Assembly (NCBI GenBank): GCA_948474755.1 | Contig: CAOLHI010000489.1 | Coordinates: forward strand, 868,001-932,000 | Length of the DNA: 64,000 nucleotides | Source of the DNA: Ctenosaura bakeri | Lineage: Eukaryota > Chordata > Lepidosauria > Squamata > Iguanidae | Direction of reading: 5' to 3' | Shown: in pieces, positions 19,562 through 31,140 of the stretch | How positions within the stretch are numbered: the stretch's first letter is position 1 | How the letters are laid out: every line of letters starts with the position of its first letter | The notes under the pieces: model-generated | Databases searched by the model: none | Told to the model about the DNA's origin: nothing | Seen by the model: the letters and a program-made list of their open reading frames with translations, nothing else | Program-made: the position numbers and the translations under genes

Positions 19562-22119
19562 GTTTTGTACTTTTTGCTTAGTTTGAGATGGTGAGAGCTA
19601 CCGTGGAGTGTTCTGTTTCAGGTACCTAACTAATCTGACTGGGTTTTCAGATACTGTCCATCTTGCTTACATTGACAGGGGGTGCCATTTCCTACTTTGT
19701 GTCAGGCAAGTCTGTTGCAGCAGTCTTGATAAAAATGTCTGAATTCTCACTGTGTGGCACTTCGGTATTAAAGAATATACAGTCAGGAGGATGTATGCTA
19801 GCAACCAGATGTATCCACACAGAGATCCATCTCAAGTTTAATTTTTGGAGAACCTGCGGAGTAAAATGAACATTGCATTCAAGCAAGTGGCACACTAACC
19901 TACATTTTGAAAAGACCTCCTTCCTAATAGAGATAAGAGAAGGGACACAATTTACTTAGATCCAGCTTTAAGAAAAGAGGGATTGTCTACTGTAGGATAT
20001 CAAGGAAAGTCAATCAAAAGTTATTAGTGGGTTAGAAACAGGAAAGGATCTACTTTAGAAATAGGTTTGGGAGATCTGGGTCAAGGCAGTAGATCATTTT
20101 CTTAGCCAGAAACAGACTGTCTACATAGCTTAAGTGTAAATAGACCTTTACGAGCTTCTGGAAGAGAAAAAGTTAAGCCAGGTGTTGACAAGTAAAATGA
20201 AAAATAAAAATGAGTGTTTATAGCCTGAAGGTACATTTTGGAGCTGCACTGCATTTTTCCTTCCTCTTTTCTCTCTCTCTCCCAAGGACACCATCTGCCA
20301 TAAAACTGATATCTACAGATCTGTTCTTTTGCTTCTGGCTGTGAAGAATTAGAAAAAAGGCTGGACTGGTCATGGGGGAAGGGGAACATTGCTGGGAAAC
20401 AAGCAGCAATGTTAGAAGGCAGAAGTAGACATCATGTGGAAGAATACATTTCACCCAATAAAATAGTTTAGTAATGCCAAGAGTTGTCCATGATGTTGAA
20501 GGAGGGTTGGAAGGAAAGAAATGTATAGAACATCCCAACGGGAAACTTTATGTCTTCTAGTTATATACATGACATTCTATGGGTAATGAACCATAAACCT
20601 CCTGCATCAGGATAGGGTATTTTATTCCCCCAAATCTCATTTTGTTGCAAAACAGAAGAAGACCTACAACTATAGGCATGCTGTGGCATTGCCAGCTGAA
20701 GAGCAATAAAAAAAAAAGTCACCAAAAGTTTCAGCTTGTACATGGTAGGTACAGGTTTTTTTCCCCATTTTTTTAACATAAAACATCTGTGACAAACAGT
20801 GTCCCAACAAAACAATTACTTTTGATGTAAATATTCTCCCTATTGGATATGTTAGGCCAATAGCCTATGAAAATGATATGAAATGAAAAATAGAACTGCA
20901 TTTCACATATCTGTTTGGCATATATGTTTTTTAAATTAAATATTTTTTTCTGGGGAGAGTGATGAACTCTGGGATACTTTTTATATTCTAATCAATGCAA
21001 AATGCCATTTTTAATTTTTATTTTTTTTATTTAAAAAGTCGCTTAATATAATAATACATTCATCTCAAGATATGAACATGCATCAACTATAAACAGACTA
21101 AAGAAAAACCAATGCAAAACGCAATTTTTCAATGTGCCGTGGTGCAGCAGTACACAAATGAAATGTGGAGGTTGTCAAACTGGCTGGCCCCAAATCAAAA
21201 TTTCTTCTATTAGGAGACACTGGAATTCTCAATGGAGTGAGGAAATACAAGAGGTATTGCCCTAATCCTAAACGCAATACACTGGAATTTTTTAAAATAC
21301 CATACCACACATACAAAGCAATTCAGATTATCCTAATTTGGTTTAGTTTATGCTAATGTATGAAGGTTAATCTACTCTATCAGGTAGCTTAGACTATCTT
21401 ACTTATAAAAGTCACTGGCTCAAAACCAGAAGATACACATGTTCTCCCTGTCAGCTAGGTTAGGCTAACCACCAAACTACACATGGATACATTTTACATG
21501 ACTGTTTGGTAGGCATGTTTTTTAAATTAAATATCAACACAGTAGGGAATCAGGAACATGATACCTGAGAAGAGTGTCTTCCATTCTGTGTCCTACTGAA
21601 AATGTCCCCTTCCTGAAATTGCTATTCCCCAACAAGGAACCTGCCATTGGCCCCAACCTTGATGATGGTTGTGGCCACTTAGCATCCAGTTTGGACCCCA
21701 GAGATCAGCCCAAGGTCATCTACACACCCTAGTGCCCCAGAGGCGTTTCTTTTTCCATCAATTGCTTAAAGAAAAATGAAAGCAGAGGTTCCTCATAGCA
21801 ATACCCAATGTCACAGCCAAGATCCTTCTAGAAAACTGACACACTTGCAGGTCTTATGTGACAAAAGGACTTTTCTAATGTTAACTAAACTTTTGCTCTT
21901 TGGGGTTTCTGCCCATTTTTATCACCTCTTGGCTTGATAATGGCTGAGAACAGGTCCCAATAGAACAGGTTCTTTTCCCACTGGGGGGACAAAGAGAAAG
22001 CTACCTCTACTCAGAAGCAAGGGACTAGAAGAAAACTCTCTGATGTGAACACTCTAGCTCACACAGCCCATTGGCTTCTTCAAGACATCTTATTTTGGGC
22101 AAAGATATTCAAGGGGGAG
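19562..22119. other. Unannotated stretch
   Basis: No repeat or gene recognised. AT-rich runs occur near 20936-21035. Open frames such as 20218-20538 (minus) show no domain. Confidence 0.4.
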
Positions 22120-22380
22120 GGGTCTGAGGTTGTGGAACTCCCTACCTGAGGAAGTTGCATTAGCCTCATCTCTTTAAAGCTTCCAGTGGACAGATGAAAC
22201 AGTATTGTTCCACATGGAATTCAATGTTTGAGATTGCTCTTTTAACTGTTAGACTGCATTCTGAAGTTTTTAAAGAGTATATTAACATGTTTAAAAATGT
22301 TTTTATCCCTGTATTTTCTTTTTAATTGTTCGTTGTGGGCTAGGAGGTGATATAGAAATATTGTAAATAAATAAATAATA
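22120..22380 (+). mobile_element. L2-type LINE 3' end
   Basis: Starts at the conserved C-terminal coding area (gttgtggaactccctacctg aggaagt), continues through a T-rich 3' UTR (cttttaactgttagactgc) and ends in the short AT-rich tail gtaaataaataaataata. This order is typical of L2-clade 3' ends. Confidence 0.7.
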
Positions 22381-22439
22381 CATCTGGGATTCTTAAGGGA
22401 AAAACAGGCAGATATAAGAGCTGGTGAGTGGCTTTCAAC

Positions 22440-23030
22440 CTAAACGTACAGAGAAATTCCTTGGCTATTTAGTACCACTTAAATGGTTTGGGTCCAAGCT
22501 ATTTGAAGGACTATTTGCATGCATATGAACTTTCCCATGTGTAACAATCATAGTTGAGATGCTGCTCACTAGTCCATCGATAACATTTATAGAGATGGGT
22601 GGGCACAAGAGACCAGATCTTGGAAAAATTATCTCTATTTTTACTGTAATTCCCAGAAAAGCCACTGCTATATTGGCTGGGGGATTCTGGATGTTGTCAT
22701 CCCAAAAAGTAACAGTCCTAAGCCCTCCTAAGACAGGGCTAGAGACAGGGCCTTCACATTTCTACCCATGAAATTACTTCCCAAGAGATATACAGCTCTC
22801 CGCACCTGTTGCTGTTTGTGAGAAGATTGCTTTGGTTTTTCACAGCAAGGCTTTTATCACATTCCTGCTTTTGTGGGTTACTTAAGTTTTGCATTGGGCT
22901 TGTTTTAACTGGTTCATTTTAAAATGTATTTATTTTAACTTTGCAGAGATAGTATATTGATATGGATATGTAATTGCATATTTTACATTGTAAGCCACCT
23001 TGAAGTCTTAAAAGTTGGCTAAACAGATAA
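22440..23030 (+). mobile_element. L2-type LINE 3' end, second copy
   Basis: Reads 'ttaaatggtttgggtccaag', 'atttgaaggactatttgcat' (the KWFGSKLFEGLFA-like end of L2 ORF2), then 'gggccttcacatttctaccc', a T-rich 3' UTR and 'gtaagccaccttgaagtctt'. A family-3-like hairpin (22645-22712) interrupts it. Many stops; dead. Confidence 0.7.
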
Positions 23031-23146
23031 CATCATTTAGACAAACCATTCTGTGCATTGGAATCAGTACCATCTCTTATGTCAAATTAGTGTACTTGAA
23101 TAGTAGTCTTTCAAACCATGTGCTACAGAAAAACTAAGGAAACAGA

Positions 23147-23350
23147 GGCCATTTCCGCACTACACCCTTGCAGTGCTATTATTCCACTTTCAACTTCCTG
23201 TAGAATTCTGGGGTTTGTAGTTTGCTGAGGTCAAAGAGCTCTCTGGATGAGAATTGTAAAGGTCCTTCCCTAAACTGCAAAGCCCAGGGTTCCATAGGAG
23301 GTTGAAAGTGGAATCATCGTGCTATAAGGATGTAGTGCGGAAAAGGCCAG
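23147..23350. mobile_element. MITE family 1, near-complete fold-back
   Basis: The ends are inverted: left ggccatttccgcactac and right gtagtgcggaaaaggcc. Complementarity goes on inward (gctattattccactttcaac against gttgaaagtggaatcatc; ggggtttgtagttt against aaactgcaaagccc). The element is about 200 bp and almost wholly self-complementary. I could not define a clean target duplication (aga on both sides is possible). No coding capacity. Confidence 0.8.
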
Positions 23351-25785
23351 AATATACAGTAGTTTAACAAAAAAATTAAACTTGTTCTAGAGATCATGGG
23401 AATTATATATACACACACATTTGTGTACTATTATGTGTTTAATTAAATCATTTAAATATTATACTCTCACATTTACTTTTTTTGCATTTGTTAATCATCA
23501 ATATGTCTGTATTTGTGGATATATATTGATGTTTGGTTATGTTTGCATTTCTCACATTTGAAGCATAATGTTGTTGATTATCTTTATAATAAATAGTAGC
23601 TTAAAATGAGAGGTTTTGTGATGAGTTGTATAAGTTAAAAAAAAAGTACAGTGTTGGTTATTATGTTTAATGAATTCAGGGTGGTGACATTTTGGAATCT
23701 CTATATATTGACATATGTGTTCATATATACCATCATTCTTGCTTTCAGCTTATCTACAGCTCTGAATCTTATGGTTTTGTCTATTTGGGAATAAGAACCA
23801 CTTGATTTTTTCCTTTCCAATATGACTGTAATCCTATACACGTTTTCCTAAGAATAATGATGCTTACTTCTCTGCAGATGTAGGTGGAATTTTACTACAG
23901 GAGTGTTCTTTTTAATTCCTGGTACAATTTTGAATATTTAACATAAGACAGCTGGGAAGAGATAAACATTCAGAGTATAATCCAAAATCCTTTTTAAAAA
24001 ACTGTTTTCATTATGCTGGACACAACTTTTGTGTTCATCTGTACAAGTTATAGTTGCACAAATGAAACTGATCTGACTTCTTAAAATGGCTGCCTTGAGT
24101 CTGAAAAGCCCTGAGAATGTCAGTGGGAGATACGTTGGGGAGTTTCCAGTTACAAAGTTGTAAACCTGAATGGAATAAGCTCAGCAAGATTTAGATCCAT
24201 TCTCTTTTAGCTGGGCCTACTTTGAATGCAAAATCATTTCTCATCAAGCAAGCAATTTGATAGGCTGAGAGATTATCTTTGGAGTGACAAGTACCAACTC
24301 TGCTTGTATTTGCCACACAGTAGAATCCAGCAGGCTGAGAATCTGGTTTCAGTCTCTATTTGACTGAAAGGTACAAATTTTATGACCAGGGGATGGTATG
24401 TTTGGCATTGTGAGGAGAGTAACCTAGCCAATCGTGGACGGTAGGCAGAGTGGGACTTCCATCATACAGGAAGAAGAGCATTATCTGTTTGCTTAGCATC
24501 CAGTCCTTCCTATTTCCAGACAAAGTAGGATAAACTATTCAAGTAAATATATGGGTATAAGTTTAATTGCTTGTATGCTGTAATCATACAATAGTAGTCC
24601 TTAGAAAAGAATTTAGCTTGTGGAACATTAGAGTATTCATGACCAGAATGGCCACTCCTGTAGACTTCCCCCATTTTTTCCTAGGAGTGCTGTGAGCAAC
24701 CAAAAAAAAAAAAGCCTTGCAAACCACAAGCATCTCAGGGTGCACCTTGCCGGTCTTTGGTCCAACTCAACCCCAATCTGCAATATGATGTCAAGGTCAG
24801 CTGTGTGTGTGGAGCATCTGCCTTGTAAATCTAAGAAGGATACAGTGGTGAGCTTCCATAGGGAGAATGGCAAAATCCAGCCAAATTGGGAGAGGGATGA
24901 TTTCCCCTCCCTATGGTGGCCTCATGTGCACTCCTAAAAAGAGTTCTGGAGCACTGGGAGACCCACCAGAAATGGTTCTTGGCAGTCCAGAGTGCTGTGG
25001 ATGGGAGGAGAAGAAACTCTTATTGCAACCCTCCAGTACAGTTTTGGATTTAGGTCTCTTTGCAATGAGGATGAGCGGAGACATGGAACCTCATATTACC
25101 TGAAGCACTGAATCACGCAAAGTGTCATGGTTGCAACAAGCAGCAGCACCCTGCTGCAGTTTTAATCTTGGATTAAGGAAGGACCTTTGCCATCCAAAAC
25201 TCTCCTCATGCTCCCACAGTTGCTTTTGCATTAGTTAATGTTTGAGCTTCCTAGTTAGGCTAATTGTGGCATGCGAGCGGCAGGCTGCACAGATGTCAGA
25301 TGTCATGCTCTATCTGATGAAGAGGTCTCTGCCTTGGGCTGTTTATATATGACCTACCAGGATTTCCTGACTGCATGATGAAATAATTAGGGGGCCCTCG
25401 TGCAAGGAATATTGCTGGCAATAGGTTCCAAAGGCCTCTCATTTCATTTCATTCTCCTTTCCCCCCCCAATAATTCTTAAGCATTTTCCTTATCAGCTAC
25501 ATAATCTTCTAAGACCTCTTCTGTTCTCCCTACTTGTTTGTATTATTGTTTATATAGGCATTTCATGAGCATGCTTAGGAAAGTTTTCATGAAGTTCAAC
25601 AGGCTCTTTCCCTAGATTCTCACATTACACTATGGGACTAATGGCATAAGGAAACCAGGAAAGAAAGGCAGTTATTGGGTGGGTGTGGATTATTTGTTTT
25701 ATATGAAGAATATCTTTTTCTTCTGGAACCAGCAAGTTCTGAATCCTGATTTTAATAGCACAAGCATGTATGTGTGCTTGGTATT
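23351..25785. other. Unannotated stretch
   Basis: No gene. A weak family-E trace near 23824-23890 and a poly-A run at 24701-24712. The open frames at 24637-25103 have no recognisable domain. Confidence 0.4.
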
Positions 25786-25945
25786 TTAAGATATCAGCCT
25801 TACATTAACTTTCCTGGGAGTAAGCCCCACTGAGTGCAATGGGGCTTACATTTGAGTAGACATGCCTAGGACTGTGTTATTGGGAGTACATCTCATTGAT
25901 ATTTGTGGGGTTTACCTCTGAGCAGGTGTGCAAGGTGTTTCTGAA
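25786..25945. repeat. Ancient dispersed repeat (family E) with palindromic core
   Basis: The core gtaagccccactgagtgcaa/tggggcttac (25820-25849) is self-complementary and is followed by 'tttgagtagacatgcctagg'. A second diverged unit follows (gggagtacatctcattg ... ggggtttacctctgagcagg). This repeat is widespread in reptile genomes; class unknown to me. Confidence 0.6.
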
Positions 25946-26091
25946 TATGGAAAACATTTTTCTTTCTTTTTTAACCAAAGGTACATAACAATCCATGCCA
26001 AATGCTGAATGAGGTTTGTCAAAAGCCTACTTTTTCACTAATTAGGACAGGCGCCAGCATGTTGCAGTAGTTTGAGTGTTGGACTAGCTGT

Positions 26092-26372
26092 GTTTCTTCA
26101 CCTCAAGCAATTATAGCAGTCTGATACCAATTTGAATGTCATGGCTCCATACTATGGAATATCGAGATTTATAGTTTGGTAGGATGCTTAGAACTCGCTA
26201 GAGAGCAGAAGTGCCATAGTTCAAGCGAGTAGATTAGACTTCACTATTCTTTAAGACAGAATGATAAGGACCTCACCAAATTGCAGATTTTGATATTCCA
26301 TTGGATAGAAGCATGGCAATTAAAGTGGTATCAAACTTCCATAACTATGTAATGTGGAAGCACCTTAAGGCT
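26092..26372. mobile_element. MITE family 2, fold-back
   Basis: Left arm 26097-26172 (cttcacctcaagcaattata, gtctgataccaatttgaatg, ccatactatggaata) pairs with right arm 26279-26368 (tattccattggatag, ggcaattaaagtggtatcaa, taatgtggaagcacctt). The arms are diverged and there is a loop of about 105 bp. Non-coding. The same family occurs at 4.26, 27.84, 32.36 and 62.52 kb. Confidence 0.7.
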
Positions 26373-26656
26373 ACAGTCCAACCTCTCCTCAGCGCGAAAT
26401 AAACATCCACATGCAGAGATAAAGTACACTGGCACTATGTAACACCCCTGCAGAATAGTAACATTGAACAACACGTGTCAATTATTGGGTGCTGTTTCAC
26501 AATGCAGAATGTGCAACTACAATGTGCAACTGGAATATATGATGTTGTGTGTGCAATTCTGTTTCTGCCCCTGTCAGCAGAATATATCCACTGTACTGGG
26601 GTAAATAATTAGCTCCACATGAGTAGGATGACTTACATATGCTTATGGCACAAACA
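26373..26656. other. Inserted DNA of unknown type between SINE parts
   Basis: Contains two near-identical words (aatgtgcaactacaatgtgc region at 26507-26535), but I see no ends that define an element. It came in with, or next to, the family-2 insertion. Confidence 0.35.
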
Positions 26657-26738
26657 CAAATCTAGCCTAGGAGACCAGGGTTCGAATCACCTATCAGCCA
26701 TAGAAACCCAGTGGATAGCCTTGAGCAAGTTTGGTCTA

Positions 26739-26921
26739 GTGTGGCCATTTCCGTGCTAGGCTGTTATAGCACTATGATTCCACTTTCAACATCCTATGGA
26801 ATCCTGGGGTTTGTAGTTTCAGGAGGGGCCAGCTGGCCCCTCCCAAAACTGCAAGCCCCAGGATTCCATAAGATGTTGAAAATGGAATCATAGCGCTATA
26901 ACAGCCTAGTGCGGAAATGGC
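26739..26921. mobile_element. MITE family 1, complete fold-back
   Basis: Ends ggccatttccgtgctagg and cctagtgcggaaatggcc are inverted. Pairing continues through 'ctgttatagcactatgattc' / 'gaatcatagcgctataacag' and 'ccactttcaacatcctatgg' / 'ccataagatgttgaaaatgg' to the centre, gggccagctggcccc. The hairpin is nearly perfect over about 183 bp, the best preserved of the family. Confidence 0.9.
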
Positions 26922-27040
26922 CTTAGACTTGGAAGAAGGAAAACAGCAAACCTGCTATGAATAAACTATGCCAAGAAAACTCTAGGATAGGGTCACCATA
27001 ATTTAGAATGAACTTGAATGTACACAACAACAACAACCTG

Positions 27041-27605
27041 AGACAGAATGAGTTCTCAAGTACAAAGGTCCTTCTTCTTGTTTTTCTCTTCTTGAATAAG
27101 CTGCTGCTGCTTCAAGCAAACTACTGTTGAATTAATTCTCAATAGGAAAGGTTTGTCTCTTAGCAGTTCCAAGTCATTTTACTGCATCTTCTGACCTGAC
27201 GGCAACAGTTTTGTAAACCCAGGTGTTTAGACTGATTATTTTGCACCATGGAAAGGTAAACATATCTGTAGATACTCAAAGAAACTCTACTATTAAATGT
27301 ATATATTCTAAGACTGAGTTCTGTAGAAAATATTGGAGGGCAGAGGCCTTGTGTTCCATATCAAATCCCACTCAGTCATTTCCTTTTAAGGGTAGAGTGC
27401 AACCCACACTCACAAGCGAACAAACATACACACACCCAGGTTTAACACACATTGAAATAACTGAATTGTTTCTAAGAACTTCTTAAGTTTGCACTGCTAA
27501 AGAAAGATGGATGAGTAACTCTTTTTCAAACCAAGAGTTTGAAGACAAGATTTTCTTTCAGTACAACTTCTATTAATCTTAATACATGCAAGACTGATAC
27601 AGCAC
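27041..27605. other. Unannotated stretch
   Basis: No repeat or gene seen. Confidence 0.45.
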
Positions 27606-27680
27606 TTCTGAGTGCTTAACATGCTTTACATACATTAATCTTTACAGTAATTTTGTAAGACAAGTCAGTATAGTGATCAT
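27606..27680 (-). mobile_element. MIR/CORE-SINE-like fragment
   Basis: The order 'gagtgcttaacatgctttac', 'atacattaatctttacagta', 'attttgtaagacaagtcag' recalls the reverse of MIR/L2-type tails. Short and diverged. Confidence 0.35.
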
Positions 27681-27712
27681 ACTAGAGACTGAAGTAGATA
27701 ACTATATTCTTC

Positions 27713-27805
27713 CAGATTTTGTTGGACTACAACTCCTGTTTTACCTCATCCCCAGTGATGCTAGCTAGGACTGCTGGAAGTTGCATTCCAATGATATGTG
27801 GAAGG
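27713..27805. repeat. Fold-back repeat (family 3)
   Basis: Left arm 'ttccagattttgttggacta' with 'caactcctg'; right arm 'gctagctaggactgctggaa' with 'gttgcattcc'. Diverged copy, about 90 bp. Confidence 0.5.
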
Positions 27806-27839
27806 CAACAGTTGTCTACCCTACTGTAGGGAACGATAC

Positions 27840-28005
27840 CCTTTCACACTACACAGTTATAGCACTATGGTTCCACTTTAACTGCCATGGTTCCATCCCA
27901 TGGAATCCTGATATCTGCATTTCAGGAAGGGAGATTTGGAATTTTCAGCCAGAGAACTCTACTGCCTTACCAAGATACAAATCCCCGAATGGGGACTGTC
28001 TAATT
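27840..28005. repeat. Left half of MITE family 2
   Basis: Begins 'cactacacagttatagcact', continues 'ccactttaactgccatggtt' and 'ccatggaatcctgatatctg'. The complementary half is mostly missing; only 'gatacaaatcccc' remains. Confidence 0.55.
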
Positions 28006-29316
28006 GATTTTCATAGGATATAGTGACAGTATAGCAGCAGCCTCTGATCTAAATCCAAAGTCACTGTGAGCAGAACTTTTACAAAAGACAAATAGGTACC
28101 AAATATTTTATCTGTCCTCCCCTCCTCTTGCTTATATCTAGTATAACATAACATGTAATGCGATCTTATCCCAACATGAATGTCAACACAGCATGAAGAC
28201 ATTTGCATCATATATAATGTGATTTTTAGACTTTATCAGGAAAAGAGGAGAAAGAGATAAGCAACTCCATAATCTAGTCATATCCAGAATCATCTTATGG
28301 ATAGAAGTTGTCTTCTACAGCTAATATCCAACATAAACATTTTTAAAAATAACAATAAAATTTCTATGGGCTCATGCATACTTACTTTTGAACTGGATGA
28401 GGTATCTGAGTTCAGGCCCTTAGAATAAAGTATTGGTTAGCTTTTTAAAAACTTTTCTAAACAAACAAATAACTACTTTAAACCAATAAATAGGTAGGGT
28501 TTCAGACATGTTCTCTTTACAGTCACACAGAATTCAACAATTGTATTGCCCTACTACTGGTAGTTAAATTTGGCTTTTGTTCTGGGCTTCATTGGACACA
28601 AATTAGGAATACCTCAATGTATGGTATCTTGGTTAGCCAGTGAAGTAGTTGGAAAAAGACTTGGACACTAACCAGTGTCTGAGTTTAAAGCTCTTATGGG
28701 CAAATGTAATCTGTCATTTGCAATTTACACTTATATCAATCATGGACTTTCATGGACTCTTATCTAGTAGTTTGGTTGTTATGGTATTGACTAAATTCTG
28801 TATTTTGAAGTTGTTTCCTTACTCCTTATGACTACAACAATGTCCTTTGAATCCTAGTGATATCAGAACTACGGTCCACCATTGTAACTTTGAACATTTG
28901 AAAATGTTACCTCTCTGTCAGAAGAAAGCCCTATTTTTGACAACATTTCACTCTCACGTTAGTTGAATTCCCACCATAGAGAATGCAAAACAGAAAGGCA
29001 AATCTTGGCCAAGTGTCAGACAATGATGTTACTCTATTTTTTTTTTTTTACTCTAATTTTAAGCCAGACACTACTTTAATTTTTTTCAGAAAGGTTTACC
29101 TCATTACTGGCACTGAAATGAAGATGACTGACATGAAGTCACTTTGAATAAGGCCACGAGGAAAATTCATAAATGATAAGAAGTAGGAATATGCCCACCT
29201 TTCTTACTTTTGCTGTTTTGTGATTTCATTTTGTAAACTTCCTTGAGAAATCCTTCAGTTATTAAAGGCCATATAGAAACATTGGCTGAGATCCTAGATT
29301 AGCTATTAGTTTAGGA
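28006..29316. other. Unannotated stretch
   Basis: No gene. A poly-T run lies at 29036-29049 and an L2-like tail trace at 29219-29282 (ttgtaaacttccttgagaaa). Confidence 0.4.
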
Positions 29317-29847
29317 CAGTAGGCTCTCCTCATTCACGGGGGTTAGCGGCACAGAACCCCCACAAAGGTAAAAAAAAAAAAAAGTGAATAACTCCCTCCA
29401 GCGAGCACACCCCAGCACGCAGCCGGCACACCGACATGGGCAGTGGGTGGGAGAGTGCAGAGGGGAGGGAGAAAATCTTTTCCCCTGTGCCTGGGAAAGC
29501 ACAGGGGAAAATATCATTTCTCCTTCACCCTCTCATCCCCCCCCCAGTGTGATCACATGGGCAGCAGTGGGCAGGAGAGCATGGGGAGGGATAGATCTTC
29601 CCTCTACTTCACTCGCTTGCCCCCCCTGCCCATGTGGGTGCACCTGCAGTGGCAGGCAGGAGAGCACAGGGGAAAAAAATCTTCTCCTTGCACTCTCCTG
29701 CCCACCACTGCTGGCATGCCCATGTGGGCATCAGATGAGAGAGTCAAGGGGAAAAGTCTTCATACAATCTTTTTGGAGGGAAGCAAGTAGGCACCATGAG
29801 TAATCAAACCTGCAAGAGTCAAACCTGTGAATGTGGGGGGAGGACTG
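29317..29847. mobile_element. Possible mariner/pogo-like MITE enclosing a minisatellite
   Basis: The left edge 'cagtaggctctcctcattca' and the reverse complement of the right edge, 'cagtcctccccccacattca', are similar terminal inverted repeats. The ends CAGT and the flanking ta on the right suggest a Tc1/mariner-pogo type, but the TA on the left is not intact. No transposase. The interior is mostly the tandem array listed next. Confidence 0.55.
29430..29765. repeat. Degenerate GC-rich minisatellite
   Basis: Four diverged units, each with an 'agtgggNaggagagNNNaggggaNNN-aatctt'-like core: about 29435-29480, 29557-29600, 29645-29683 and 29725-29760. Spacing varies from about 80 to 120 bp. The open frames across it (29384-29803 and 29443-29790) come from the repeat and look non-coding. 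Confidence 0.6.
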
Positions 29848-30107
29848 TATACAGTGTGCCGTCCATATATATGGGGCTTCCATTCCAGGAACCCTCGTGT
29901 AAAATAAAAAATGCCATGGTCCATCCCATGATCATCAATGGACACAGCATGGACATACCTGCACTAGCACAGGTGCACACCTGGAAGATTCATTGACAAT
30001 AATAGGAGAAAAAGTTTTATATGACACACATTCATGTGTGCAGAGATCATACCAGTAAAGAATGCACTATATGCTTAAATAAATGGCATTTTCAGGCTTG
30101 ATTCCCC

Positions 30108-30375
30108 CTCTCCACTTGCTTTACTTGGCAGCAGCCACTGTGAACAACAAAGGTCTGTTCTCATGTCAATCAGGGTGCAGCATACTGACCTTTCCACTAC
30201 CTTCCAGCAATCTCTAGTGCGACAATCAGAAGCAGGATCCCTGTTGTAATACCTCCTTATACCAGAGATTGCTGGCAAGAGTGGGTGGAAATGTCAGTAT
30301 ACTATGCCCTGATCAACAGGAGAACAGATCTATATTGCTTGCAATGGCTGCTGCCTGGTAAAGCAGGAATGGAGG
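30108..30375. mobile_element. Fold-back element, arms of about 110 bp
   Basis: Left arm 30108-30215 and right arm 30264-30375 pair along their length: 'cttggcagcagccactg' with 'aatggctgctgcctgg', 'gtctgttctcatgtcaatca' with 'tgatcaacaggagaacagat', 'cagcaatctct' with 'agagattgctg'. The loop is 48 bp. Termini and target duplication not resolved. Confidence 0.75.
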
Positions 30376-30524
30376 AGTTTTACAACTGTGGAAATAATGC
30401 CACAAGCATGAATACTTAGCAACTATGAATCCAAATCTGTTATAAATGAGCAACTCTTGCTTACACATCCATCACTGCAATTGTGGATTCAAGTCATAGT
30501 AAGTAAATCAATCAATCAATATGT

Positions 30525-30790
30525 GAACAAGCCTTGAGCTTATGGAATAACCTGCTGGAAAAGATTCAACAGCTAGATACATTTTCTGCCCTAAAGATGA
30601 ATCTCTTCCTACAGGCCGATACAGATGATTTTTGAATTACGAGTTTTTAAATTATGAATGGATTGTTTTAATATGTATGCTCTTTCAACTTATGTCATGC
30701 TCTTTTAACTGGCAATGTATTTTAATTGGTGTTCTGTGTTTCTACCTGGCATCTATCTGAAGTTCTCTTTTAATCTGTCATTCCCTACTT
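30525..30790 (+). mobile_element. L2-type LINE 3' end
   Basis: 'ttatggaataacctgctgga' and 'aaagatgaatctcttcctac' match the last coding region of L2, followed by a T-rich 3' UTR (tgctcttttaactggcaatg). 5'-truncated, non-functional. Confidence 0.6.
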
Positions 30791-31019
30791 CAGTCCATAA
30801 GAGGTAGGTAAGAAATTGGTGGCGGTGGTGGTGATAGTGGTGAGTGGTGGTGGTTGGGCTCTTACAGTCCCTTTGCCTTTCTCTTCTTCTCGCAGCTGCA
30901 AGGAAATCAGAACCTTTCTCTTCCTTTTTCTGTTAATCCAGTTTATCGTTATGGTCAAGCCCAGATAAATTGTGGTTAATCTTAACTGAAATCACAGATA
31001 ATAGCAGGCTATTGGGGCT

Positions 31020-31140
31020 ATCCTGAAGTAGGTGCCCTCGAAAGGTTTTGGGCTGTAGTTCCTATTAGCCCTTCCATGCCACCTAAGAGTGATAGGAGTT
31101 GTAGTCAAACACTTCAAACACCTCTGGAAAGCACCAGTTT
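31020..31140. repeat. Fold-back repeat (family 3)
   Basis: 'gtgccctcgaaaggttttgg' with 'gctgtagttcctatta' faces 'gataggagttgtagtcaaac' with 'cacctctggaaagcacca'. Both arms are present, about 115 bp. Confidence 0.65.

Larger units (their letters stand above)
26053..27040 (+). mobile_element. Sauria-type SINE cut into three by two insertions
   Basis: The head (26053-26091, gccagcatgttgcagtagtt ... ttggactag), middle (26657-26737, gagaccagggttcgaatcac ... aaacccagtgg) and tail (26922-27040, tgccaagaaaactctaggat ... gaacttgaatgtacacaac) join to one normal SINE. The first gap holds a family-2 fold-back plus about 280 bp of other DNA. The second holds a family-1 MITE. Short ctagc-containing sequence is present at both edges of the first gap. 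Confidence 0.75.

Noticed and set aside
23147..23350. A target duplication for MITE family 1 (8 bp or TA)
   Set aside because: Flanks of the four copies gave no consistent repeat by eye, so I left the superfamily open.
29384..29803. 139- and 115-residue overlapping frames
   Set aside because: They lie wholly in a GC-rich minisatellite, where stop codons are rare, and have no protein-like features.
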